The notes beneath the pieces were generated by a model, which ran no database searches, was not told where the DNA came from, and was given only the letters and a program-made list of their open reading frames with translations. The position numbers were made by a program, and so were the translations under genes. Source: CAMTVQ01 sp947085255 (GTDB lineage: Bacteria > Bacteroidota > Bacteroidia > Sphingobacteriales > Sphingobacteriaceae). From it: a stretch of DNA of 64,000 bases. The stretch covers positions 62,001 through 126,000 of the forward strand of contig CAMTVQ010000011.1 of the NCBI GenBank assembly GCA_947085255.1, written 5' to 3'. Positions 1 through 7,620 of this stretch are shown in pieces. Positions within the stretch are counted from its first letter, which is position 1, and each line of letters begins with the position of its first letter.

Positions 1-618
1 GCTAAAATTCATCTTAGATTTTCCATTAATTCGCTTATCCCTATCACTAATTATTGAATAGGTAACGAAACGCTGTTTGGATAAAAATGCAGCCAAATGA
101 ATAAATGAATTATCTAAAATACAGTTGGCTACCTTTCTATTAAAGAAACAAAAATTGCCAAATTTTAATGTTTTACCTGTGATAAATTTAAACAATAGTA
201 AATACGCCCAATAAGAAATCTTAAACATCAGATTCTCATTTCGCTTACCCCTGCCTACCTGAACTAAATCTACTTGTGTATGCTTTACTAATTCGTGTAT
301 AGCAGATGGATTATCCTCACCATCACCATCCATCACTATAAAGTGAGAACATGACTGGTTAAATGCATAATGTATTCCTTGATATATAGCCCTTTGATGA
401 CCTACGTTATAGTGCAAATCGAGTATCGTTAACTCAGGATGCAGTTTTTGATATTCTACTAATAATGCCAATGTATCATCTGTAGAACCATCGTTTACCA
501 CAATTAGCACTGTTTCATAGTCGGGTTTAAACGCAGCAGCAAGTTTTTTAAGGAAGTGTATTACTGTATTGTTCTCGTTAAAACACGGAACAACAATTCC
601 TAATTTAGAAATCTGCAT
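1..618 (-). CDS. Family 2 glycosyltransferase (DPM1-like), C-terminus cut by window edge
   Basis: The reading frame opens with ATG at 618 and runs off the left edge after 206 codons, so the C-terminus is missing. The N-terminus has the GT-A pattern: VVPCFNE near residue 10, VNDGSTDDT, a second acidic motif MDGDGED and, near the cut, RINGKSKMNF, which resembles the G-K-S-K-M substrate-binding loop of polyprenyl-phosphate glycosyltransferases. It probably moves a sugar from a nucleotide donor to a polyprenyl phosphate or membrane glycan on the cytoplasmic face. It is the last visible gene of the minus-strand polysaccharide cluster, 61 nt after the GT-C-like gene; a TAnnTTTG-like octamer (TAATTTTG, 655-648) lies in that gap without a clear -33 partner. 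Donor and acceptor are unknown. Confidence 0.85.
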   Translation of the reverse strand, partial: MQISKLGIVVPCFNENNTVIHFLKKLAAAFKPDYETVLIVVNDGSTDDTLALLVEYQKLHPELTILDLHYNVGHQRAIYQGIHYAFNQSCSHFIVMDGDGEDNPSAIHELVKHTQVDLVQVGRGKRNENLMFKISYWAYLLLFKFITGKTLKFGNFCFFNRKVANCILDNSFIHLAAFLSKQRFVTYSIISDRDKRINGKSKMNFS

Positions 619-679
619 AGTTCAAATTCAGAAACGAATATATTTTTCAAAATTAGATTTAATTGTGGTAGAAAATAAT

Positions 680-2146
680 TTAATTCAACCGATACAAGCA
701 AACCACTTTACCAGCATATGCCACTGAATAGGCTCCTGAGTTTTGAACGCCCAATGAAAGCATAAAATTAGGACTAAAGTCCGTTTTATCAGGCACATAT
801 CCTCGGTACACAGTATAGTAAATAGGTTTGGAAGCAGTAGTTTTTAGCGGTAAGTGTATCGGAAAATTAGGCTGGTTGAATAAAAACATGCTTACTGGCA
901 ATTGTACCACCGCACGTTCTTCTGTTGCCAAGGTTGCTGCTATATTATCAAAATCTGCCAACAGTTGGCCTTTGTATATACTCGGAGCATTTATTTGTTG
1001 AAATTGCGCTATTGTAGCTTTAGAAGTGCTTACAAACAAGGGCAACACCAACAAGTTAAGTCCAATTACAGCATAGGTAAGCGCACGATGGGCATAATTG
1101 ATAAGTACCCAAGCAATAGGGATAATAAGAATGGATAACGAACGAATATCTAATTCCCAATGTGCATGATAAAATGCTAAAGTGGTAAGCAGATACATCA
1201 TTTCTACGGCAAATAATCCCCACAGTACCAGTTGCTTTTTTTTGTAGGCCAAATAGGCCGTGCTGATTATTCCGCCCAACAAAACATAACGCAAAACGGC
1301 TTTTTGCCAAGTATCATGAATAAATAAAAATTCGGTAAGTGTTTCATAAAAATGCTGCCAAAGCCATACCAATAGGTCAATAATGGGTTTGGTTTTAATA
1401 GACTCCATAAACACGTAGTTAAACACTTCTGGATAGGGAAACGGGGCTACCAATAATAAATTGGATAATACGCCTAATACTATGGTGAGAGGAATCAAGA
1501 ATGCTACTACCCATTTCATTCTTGCAGAAACAAAGAAAAGAGGCAACAATCCAAAAATCCATAAAAACCCATTGTATCTAAACTGGGTGTAGAGCAATAC
1601 CAGCAAAAAATAGCTAATAATAAGACCTAAGGTTGGCTTAGGTACTCGGTAAATTTTTATAAGCGCTACACTGAGAACAATACCCCATACCAACTGTATG
1701 GTTTCTTTATAAAAAGAAAAGGTATACCTAAACAAAGGAGGATAGCTTAACAGCACAGCGGCAAGTAGTATTTTTTCTGTTGCAGAAAACTCCTTTGTTG
1801 TATAAATAAGTACAAAAGCAAGTAATGCAATACAAAAATTGAGTGCCAAAATATTGGGAGTAGTGGATCCGGTAAGTTTTGCCCAAAAACCGTCTATCGT
1901 AGCATAAAAAACACCATGTATACCAAAATCTCCTATGCGTGATGTTACCCCATCAAAACTAATGGGCGTAGTAAATTGATTATGCACGGCAATTGCCTTA
2001 GCTTCTATATAATATAAAAATTCGTCCGTTCCATTAGGTTGATACTTTCCATTTACGGCAAAAAAGAAGTACACATAAAACATACCTAAAGCCGCAAGTA
2101 TCAAATAAACAATACCAGTAGAAATATTTGGAATTTTAATTCGCAT
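680..2146 (-). CDS. Polytopic GT-C-like membrane protein, possible lipid-linked sugar transferase
   Basis: This 488-residue protein is mostly hydrophobic, with roughly ten or more predicted membrane helices starting at residue 10. The first extracytoplasmic loop carries an acidic pair (TDEFLYY), which is where GT-C glycosyltransferases usually keep the catalytic Asp. No family-specific motif was recognised, so the GT-C call rests on topology and on neighbours. An upstream in-frame ATG at 2188 would overlap the preceding gene by 38 nt; the ATG at 2146 lies 4 nt after the upstream stop and gives a standard N-terminus, so it is preferred. It likely transfers a sugar from a polyprenyl-phosphate carrier, perhaps one made by the adjacent GT2 enzyme. 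It could instead be a polymerase-like O-antigen protein. Confidence 0.6.
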   Translation of the reverse strand: MRIKIPNISTGIVYLILAALGMFYVYFFFAVNGKYQPNGTDEFLYYIEAKAIAVHNQFTTPISFDGVTSRIGDFGIHGVFYATIDGFWAKLTGSTTPNILALNFCIALLAFVLIYTTKEFSATEKILLAAVLLSYPPLFRYTFSFYKETIQLVWGIVLSVALIKIYRVPKPTLGLIISYFLLVLLYTQFRYNGFLWIFGLLPLFFVSARMKWVVAFLIPLTIVLGVLSNLLLVAPFPYPEVFNYVFMESIKTKPIIDLLVWLWQHFYETLTEFLFIHDTWQKAVLRYVLLGGIISTAYLAYKKKQLVLWGLFAVEMMYLLTTLAFYHAHWELDIRSLSILIIPIAWVLINYAHRALTYAVIGLNLLVLPLFVSTSKATIAQFQQINAPSIYKGQLLADFDNIAATLATEERAVVQLPVSMFLFNQPNFPIHLPLKTTASKPIYYTVYRGYVPDKTDFSPNFMLSLGVQNSGAYSVAYAGKVVCLYRLN

Positions 2147-2150
2147 AGAG

Positions 2151-2885
2151 TTATAATTGGTAATGAGACTTAATTTGCAGTAATTCAAAAGGTGCCAACA
2201 GCATATTTTTTAACGTAAGTTTAGAAGCGCCCATTTCTTGCCATTGTCGCAATGGTGCTTCGTAAATAGCCTCCAACGCATATTTTCTACCCTTCTGTTT
2301 TACAACACGGGCGATTACCTCAATATCAAACAACCACTTGGTAATAAACGAACGATCAAAAAAAGGCTCGATACTACCTGTTCTGAAAAACTTAGCACCA
2401 CATTGAGTGTCGTAAACGGGTATGCCCTTAAGCACCTTACTGGTAAGAGTAGCAAAAATTCTTCCGTTATAGTGACGCATAGCATCACGTTGAATATTGG
2501 CACCTAAACGTTTGATACGTGCACCAAAAACCATGTCTATAATACTATTATCTGCAAAATAATTGGTTAGATAGGCAATCTCGCTAAGCGGTGTGGCCAA
2601 ATCAGCATCCATAAATCCAACACAATCAAAATCTTGCCATTTTATGGCTTGCAAAACGCCTTGGCGAACAGCTTCAGCTTTTCCAGCATTTTGTTGAAGC
2701 GAGTATACATACACTTGATTGCAAGAATTAAAATGTTGCTGCAAAAGTGCCAAAGTGGTATCGCTGCTACCATCATTTACAAACACAAAAAAATGATTGG
2801 GGTATTGCTCCATGTGCTTAACGAAGATTTGTATGGGCAAACGTTCAGCTTCATTATAGCAAGGAATTACAGTACATATTTGCAT
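2151..2885 (-). CDS. ALG5-like GT2 glycosyltransferase (polyprenyl-phosphate sugar synthase)
   Basis: This 244-residue GT-A protein has VIPCYNEAERL at 6-16, NDGSSDTT at 37-44, the metal-binding DADLATP at 93-99 and DTQCGAKFF at 159-167. The D-A-D-L-A-T-P and D-T-Q-C-G-A-K-F-F signatures are characteristic of the ALG5/dolichyl-phosphate beta-glucosyltransferase branch, so the likely reaction is transfer of a hexose from a nucleotide sugar to an undecaprenyl or related phosphate. No C-terminal membrane pair is present, unlike GtrB enzymes. It starts 2 nt after the DegT aminotransferase stop and is followed 4 nt later by the GT-C-like gene, an arrangement expected for a carrier-lipid synthase and its membrane transferase. 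The sugar is unknown. Confidence 0.85.
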   Translation of the reverse strand: MQICTVIPCYNEAERLPIQIFVKHMEQYPNHFFVFVNDGSSDTTLALLQQHFNSCNQVYVYSLQQNAGKAEAVRQGVLQAIKWQDFDCVGFMDADLATPLSEIAYLTNYFADNSIIDMVFGARIKRLGANIQRDAMRHYNGRIFATLTSKVLKGIPVYDTQCGAKFFRTGSIEPFFDRSFITKWLFDIEVIARVVKQKGRKYALEAIYEAPLRQWQEMGASKLTLKNMLLAPFELLQIKSHYQL

Positions 2886-2887
2886 AA

Positions 2888-3994
2888 TTATTGCTTATCA
2901 AACTTCCCAATCATTTCACACACATACTCCACTTCTTCTTTTTTCATGCCAATATACACAGGCAAGCTTAGGCAGGTCTCGGCTATTTGCTCAGCTATGG
3001 GGAAATCTCCTTTTTTATACCCAACCTCTTGATACGCTTTTTGTAAATGAGGTGGCAATGGATAATGTATTAGCGTACCTACCCCATTTTGTTGTAAATG
3101 CGCTTGCAGTTTATCACGCTGCTGGCTACGTATTACATATAAATGATACACATGACTAGCTAAAGAAGCTGTTTGAGGCAACCTAATGTGTTTATATTGC
3201 TGTAATGCATTTGTGTACCATGCTGCAATTTGTTGACGCTCGGCTGTCCAATCGTTTAGTTTTTTCAGTTTTACCGATAAAAAGGCTGCTTGCAACTCAT
3301 CTAATCTAGAATTAATCCCTTTTATGCTATTGTAATATTTTTTTTCGGAACCGTAGTTGCGATACGTGCGTGCAAAATCATACAACACCGCATTATTGGT
3401 GGTAATAGCACCAGCATCACCCAAAGCGCCTAAATTTTTACCGGGATAAAAACTAGTAGCGTTAATAGCCCCAAAACTTCCCGTAAGTTGACCTTTATAC
3501 ATGGCTCCTTGCGCTTGTGCGTTGTCTTCTACCACATGCAACTGATATTTTTCGGCTATAGCCATAATAGCTTCCATCTCGCAGGCTTGCCCATACAAAT
3601 GCACTGGCATAATGGCCTTTGTTTTGGTGGTAATAGCTGCCTCAATCTTAGCAGGGTCTATATTGTAGGTAAATTCATTTGGTTCAACTGGTATAGGAGT
3701 CGCTCCACAATACGACACAGCTAACCAAGAGGCTATGTAGGTATTAGAAGGCACAATTACTTCATCTCCTTCGGCAATATCCAATGCTTTTAACGCAATA
3801 ATTAAGGCATCTAAGCCATTGGCAACACCTACGGCATAACTGGTTTTGCTGTAAGTAGCATAGTCTTTCTCGAAGGCTTCTAATGCTTTGCCCATGATGT
3901 ACCATTTGCTATCGTACACCTGTTCAAAAGCATCGAACATGTGTTGTCTTATCTGCTTATTGGTTTCGTCGAAAGAAAGAAAAGGAATTTGCAT
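2888..3994 (-). CDS. DegT/DnrJ/EryC1/StrS sugar aminotransferase
   Basis: This 368-residue PLP-dependent enzyme is full length for the family. The Schiff-base lysine is K186 in SFYPGKNLGALGD, the PLP-ring Asp is D157 in VVEDNAQAQGA, and the N-terminal substrate segment reads PFLSFDETNKQIR. Such enzymes transaminate nucleotide-linked keto-sugars. The N-terminal segment resembles the FdtB/QdtB type that makes dTDP-3-amino-3,6-dideoxyhexoses, but that subfamily call is from memory and the partner isomerase and acetyltransferase genes are not in the window. It sits in the glycan cluster between the OafA-like acyltransferase (62-nt spacer made of 7-nt repeats) and the ALG5-like transferase (2 nt). 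Confidence 0.9.
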   Translation of the reverse strand: MQIPFLSFDETNKQIRQHMFDAFEQVYDSKWYIMGKALEAFEKDYATYSKTSYAVGVANGLDALIIALKALDIAEGDEVIVPSNTYIASWLAVSYCGATPIPVEPNEFTYNIDPAKIEAAITTKTKAIMPVHLYGQACEMEAIMAIAEKYQLHVVEDNAQAQGAMYKGQLTGSFGAINATSFYPGKNLGALGDAGAITTNNAVLYDFARTYRNYGSEKKYYNSIKGINSRLDELQAAFLSVKLKKLNDWTAERQQIAAWYTNALQQYKHIRLPQTASLASHVYHLYVIRSQQRDKLQAHLQQNGVGTLIHYPLPPHLQKAYQEVGYKKGDFPIAEQIAETCLSLPVYIGMKKEEVEYVCEMIGKFDKQ

Positions 3995-4007
3995 GGTTCA
4001 AAAATAC

Positions 4008-4056
4008 ATATTTAGTTTATTGGTTCATTAGTCCATTAGTCATTGGTAGTTGCTAA
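4008..4056. repeat. Degenerate 7-nt-period repeat in DegT/OafA spacer
   Basis: The spacer reads as successive heptads: GGTTCAT, TAGTCCA, TTAGTCA, TTGGTAG, TTGCTAA (4022-4056), continuing the same rhythm to the left. It is more degenerate than the copies at 10135 and 34060 but of the same kind. Confidence 0.45.
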
Positions 4057-5151
4057 CTAATACACAAAGCGCTTTAGGCGATTAATCGGTTTTTCGATAA
4101 GGTGCCACGAAATAAATGTAACCAGTGTTAAACAGACAATATTAAAATACAACTCATACGATGTACCAGCTTGAAAAGCAGGCAAATTATATCCTTTTTG
4201 AATCATCCATTGGGTAAATAAATAAAACAAATACGGCATAATTAAGTGATACACATACAAACCATAGCTTACTTTGCCGATAAGGCGCATAAATGCATTT
4301 GCCAATATTAGCTTTGTCCATTTACCGAAGCCCGTTACCGCAAGCATAATTAAAGATGCAGAGGCAATGCTAAATACCAATCGTTCACCTATTACCGCAA
4401 CAGAGCCAGCAAAAGTTACCATTACCCAATATAGTGCCATAGCAGCTACAAATACAGAAACGGCATAAGGTGCATAGCGTTTCACTAAATCAGGAAACGC
4501 ACCTCGAGCCCATGCCAATAGTCCACCAATGGCAAAAGCATCTACACAATTAATGGTAAGTAAGTATGCAAAACTTGGTTTAAATAAAGGGCTTGGTACT
4601 GTATAAAACACCAATCGACTTATCAAGGCTGTGAGTACTACCAACAACATAGCCCATTGTATTTTACGAGCTGGAATAAACAATATAAATAGGGGCCATA
4701 TTAGGTAAAATTGTTCTTCAACCGCCAACGACCACAAATGCGATTTAAGTACTGGAAAATTACCAAAAGAGTATACATAGTGATTGCCTAAATATGCTAG
4801 AAAATACCCCATCCCCTCTCGCAAAAACTGAAACCCTAACAGGTACAATACCAAGAGATATAAGTAGTAAATAGGAAAAATACGTAGTGAACGGCGGACA
4901 AGAAAGGTTTTGAAATACCAAAATTTAGACTTGCTGCCAGCTGCTACTTGCGCTTTATATTGTAGTAGGATACCAGTAATTAGAAACCCACTCAACACAA
5001 AAAAGAGTGTTACTCCGCCAAAACCCAAAAAATCAGAATATTGCATGGGTATCCAGTGCCCAACAATAACCATTAGGATGGCTATTGCTCGCACCCCATC
5101 TAAATCGGGTATATGCTGAAGAGGTGAATACTTTACTGGTAATGGGGGCAT
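4057..5151 (-). CDS. OafA-type family 3 membrane acyltransferase
   Basis: This 364-residue polytopic protein has about ten hydrophobic segments. The N-terminus carries the acyltransferase-3 signature DLDGVRAIAIL followed by VGHW with the presumed catalytic His32, and residues around 150 read SLAVEEQFYLIWP, another family hallmark. Family members move acetyl or other acyl groups from the cytoplasm onto periplasmic sugars of O-antigen, peptidoglycan or exopolysaccharide. The usual OafA C-terminal SGNH hydrolase domain is absent, so this is the short form. It lies in the minus-strand glycan cluster, so the substrate is probably the surface polysaccharide made there. Confidence 0.9.
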   Translation of the reverse strand: MPPLPVKYSPLQHIPDLDGVRAIAILMVIVGHWIPMQYSDFLGFGGVTLFFVLSGFLITGILLQYKAQVAAGSKSKFWYFKTFLVRRSLRIFPIYYLYLLVLYLLGFQFLREGMGYFLAYLGNHYVYSFGNFPVLKSHLWSLAVEEQFYLIWPLFILFIPARKIQWAMLLVVLTALISRLVFYTVPSPLFKPSFAYLLTINCVDAFAIGGLLAWARGAFPDLVKRYAPYAVSVFVAAMALYWVMVTFAGSVAVIGERLVFSIASASLIMLAVTGFGKWTKLILANAFMRLIGKVSYGLYVYHLIMPYLFYLFTQWMIQKGYNLPAFQAGTSYELYFNIVCLTLVTFISWHLIEKPINRLKRFVY

Positions 5152-5206
5152 AAAGGGGCAAATTTATAACAAAAGCCCATTTTTAAGGCATGCTTTAGAC
5201 TTAATA

Positions 5207-6139
5207 CTATAAATACACCTCATCTTCAATAAAAATCGGTCGGTTTCTGGATGCGTCTAAGGTACGCCAGACGTATTCGCCCAAAATACCAATGGCTATC
5301 ATCTGAAAAGAGCCCACAAACAACACTACCAACATGGTTGAACTCCAACCTTGTACTGGAATATTACCTGTTATAGAGTTGTAAATAATGACCATACCAT
5401 ACGCCAACCCTGCCATTCCAAACAGCAGCCCTGCCGTAATAATGGCACGTATGGGCACAAAAGAGAAGGAAACGAATGAATCTACAAATAGCTTTATCTT
5501 TTTGCGCAATGTCCAGCGTGATTTTCCTATTTCGCGTTTGCGGCGCACATAAGGAATACACACCATTTCAAAATTCATCCACGCCAGTAGGTAAATACTG
5601 TTGGTGTTTTTTTCGTTGATTTTTACAGCAAGCTCACATAGTTTTTTATCAAACAACACAAAATCAAACCCCCCAGCAGGAATATTACTGAGTGCATACT
5701 TGCGCATAAGCCCATGGTACATGTTCGAAAATGTTTTTTGCACGAATGACTCTTCTCGGTCGGTGCGGTTGCCTACTACAAATTTTATCCCTTTTTGCCA
5801 GTATTCATACATGCGTACCATCAGTTCGGGTGGGTCTTGCAAATCGGCAGCTATCATTACATTGCAATCGCCAGTAGCATATTTCATACCCGCTACAATG
5901 GCGTTATAAGAGCCTACATTGCCAGCCAACTTAATAATTTTAACCTTTCCTTCGGGCTGGCTATTTCTAAACTCATGTAGTTTTTCGAGTGTTTTATCTC
6001 CCGAACCATCATCTACCAATACGTATTCAAACGCTACATCACTCGGAAACAATTTTTCATTCGCTAGCAATTCGGCAGTAGTTACCGGAATATTTTCTTC
6101 GTTGAAATAACAAGGAATAATTATGGATATTTTAGGCAT
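5207..6139 (-). CDS. GtrB/ArnC-like GT2 transferase with C-terminal membrane pair
   Basis: This 310-residue protein has a GT-A domain with IIIPCYFNEEN near residue 6, VDDGSGDKT at 42-50 and DLQDPP at 99-104, then the basic membrane-approach segment KREIGKSRW and two hydrophobic helices near residues 235-255 and 265-290. This is the layout of GtrB, ArnC and related enzymes that charge undecaprenyl phosphate with a sugar. The longer frame beginning at 6160 would need a TTG codon and adds a non-homologous leader; the ATG at 6139 places the GT motif at the normal distance. It follows the flippase by 35 nt in the same operon. The sugar is not inferable. Confidence 0.9.
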   Translation of the reverse strand: MPKISIIIPCYFNEENIPVTTAELLANEKLFPSDVAFEYVLVDDGSGDKTLEKLHEFRNSQPEGKVKIIKLAGNVGSYNAIVAGMKYATGDCNVMIAADLQDPPELMVRMYEYWQKGIKFVVGNRTDREESFVQKTFSNMYHGLMRKYALSNIPAGGFDFVLFDKKLCELAVKINEKNTNSIYLLAWMNFEMVCIPYVRRKREIGKSRWTLRKKIKLFVDSFVSFSFVPIRAIITAGLLFGMAGLAYGMVIIYNSITGNIPVQGWSSTMLVVLFVGSFQMIAIGILGEYVWRTLDASRNRPIFIEDEVYL

Positions 6140-6174
6140 TACACAAGGAACAAGCTGCAAAATACAGCTATTTT

Positions 6175-7512
6175 TTAAAAATTAAGTTTTGATCGTACGC
6201 GTTTGTATAAATCGGGGTAAAATTGAACAAAGTAAGAAAGTGTATTTAAAAATCGCACTCCTAGTACCTTGTGCAAAATAGTCTGTCCGATAATGAACCC
6301 AATAATATTGGCTATAAAGGGTGCAAAAGCAGCTCCCAGCACTCCGTATTTTTGAATAATCCAAAAATTGAGCCCGATATTGCATAACGTTTTTATAGCC
6401 ACTTTTGTAAAAGTGAGCCGCGTACGCCCCATAGAATTTAGGATTACACCAAACTGACGACCGTAAGGCACCAGTAAACAGGAGAGCACCGTTACCTGAA
6501 GAATTGGTATTGATTCTGCATAGTTCCCACCAGCTATTATATTAATAGCAAACGAAGGAAATACTAATAAAAAGGCCAAAGCAGGTACTATAATGGCGAG
6601 TACGGTACCTACCGATTTTTCGTATAAATATTTTAAGGCAGAAGTACCTTGCTCTAAACTGCGTTTTACACTTTGCGGAAACACAATATTGGCAACTGCA
6701 TTGGTAGGTATCTCTATTAAGTTGGTAATACGTTGGGCTATATTATAAGCACCCGCGGCTGATGTAGACACATAAGCACCTAGCATCATTTGAGTGATGC
6801 TCCCCGAAATCATAGAGCTTACGGAAGTACCAAAAGCATATTTACCATAGTTAAACATGTTTTTTATGAGTAAAAAACTAATTACTGGAGCATAACTTAC
6901 ATGATTGCGGGCAAACCAGTAAGAAAAAGCAGTAGCTAAAAGCACTCCCAACGTTTGTATATATACCAAATTAATTAGGTTGATAGACCACGCAAAAATA
7001 TAGGATACTACAATAAATAAAAACAGTACTCCTTGACGCGTTATAGAGCTAATAAACACCCCTTTAAATTGTAAATTAGCTTGTTGGATAAACTGAAACT
7101 GACTCATTATACCCGATAGCACGTAGGTAACATTGTACATATAAAACATAGCTACCAGCTGAGGAGACTGCCATATATGCGCCAAATAATGGGCAAATGC
7201 TATATTGAGTACCATACACAGTACCGTAAGAATACCGCTTAATGCAAATGAAGCCGAAATAACTTTCGGATGCTCAGCAGGTGCTGAAGATGCTAAAAAC
7301 CGAATAAGCGTACTTTGCACCAATCCGTTGCGAATTGTTTCTAATAAGGTAGTGCTGGTAATAAATAAAGTCCAAACACCAAAAGAGGGCTTATCCAATA
7401 CACGCACCAATAAAAAGAAACTACCAAACCCGATAACAACATTTAAAAGGTTTTGAGAGAGTGCTAAAACTCCCGACTTAAGCCAATACGTATCCTTAGG
7501 TGCTGCGCTCAT
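6175..7512 (-). CDS. Wzx-like polysaccharide/lipid-linked sugar flippase
   Basis: This 445-residue protein has 12 or more evenly spaced hydrophobic segments and the N-terminal pattern of MOP-superfamily flippases (WLKSGVLALSQNLLNVVIGFGSF). It lacks recognisable catalytic motifs, as expected. Wzx-type proteins translocate undecaprenyl-diphosphate-linked repeat units across the inner membrane. It is the first gene of the minus-strand glycan cluster and the only flippase candidate there. The 108-nt region upstream should hold the cluster promoter, but the nearest match on the minus strand, TACCTTGG, has one mismatch to TAnnTTTG. Assignment to lipopolysaccharide versus capsule cannot be made. Confidence 0.85.
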   Translation of the reverse strand: MSAAPKDTYWLKSGVLALSQNLLNVVIGFGSFFLLVRVLDKPSFGVWTLFITSTTLLETIRNGLVQSTLIRFLASSAPAEHPKVISASFALSGILTVLCMVLNIAFAHYLAHIWQSPQLVAMFYMYNVTYVLSGIMSQFQFIQQANLQFKGVFISSITRQGVLFLFIVVSYIFAWSINLINLVYIQTLGVLLATAFSYWFARNHVSYAPVISFLLIKNMFNYGKYAFGTSVSSMISGSITQMMLGAYVSTSAAGAYNIAQRITNLIEIPTNAVANIVFPQSVKRSLEQGTSALKYLYEKSVGTVLAIIVPALAFLLVFPSFAINIIAGGNYAESIPILQVTVLSCLLVPYGRQFGVILNSMGRTRLTFTKVAIKTLCNIGLNFWIIQKYGVLGAAFAPFIANIIGFIIGQTILHKVLGVRFLNTLSYFVQFYPDLYKRVRSKLNF

Positions 7513-7620
7513 ATTCTTATGATCTAACCAGATGTATTTAAATGAACAACATCTAACTATTTATGCTGGCGAAGCTACAAATAAACAAGAAATGTATTAT
7601 GCCAAGGTAATCTGTTGCAA

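Noticed and set aside
680..2188. Upstream ATG at 2188 for the GT-C-like gene
   Set aside because: It would overlap the preceding gene by 38 nt and add a polar leader before the first helix; ATG at 2146 fits the operon.
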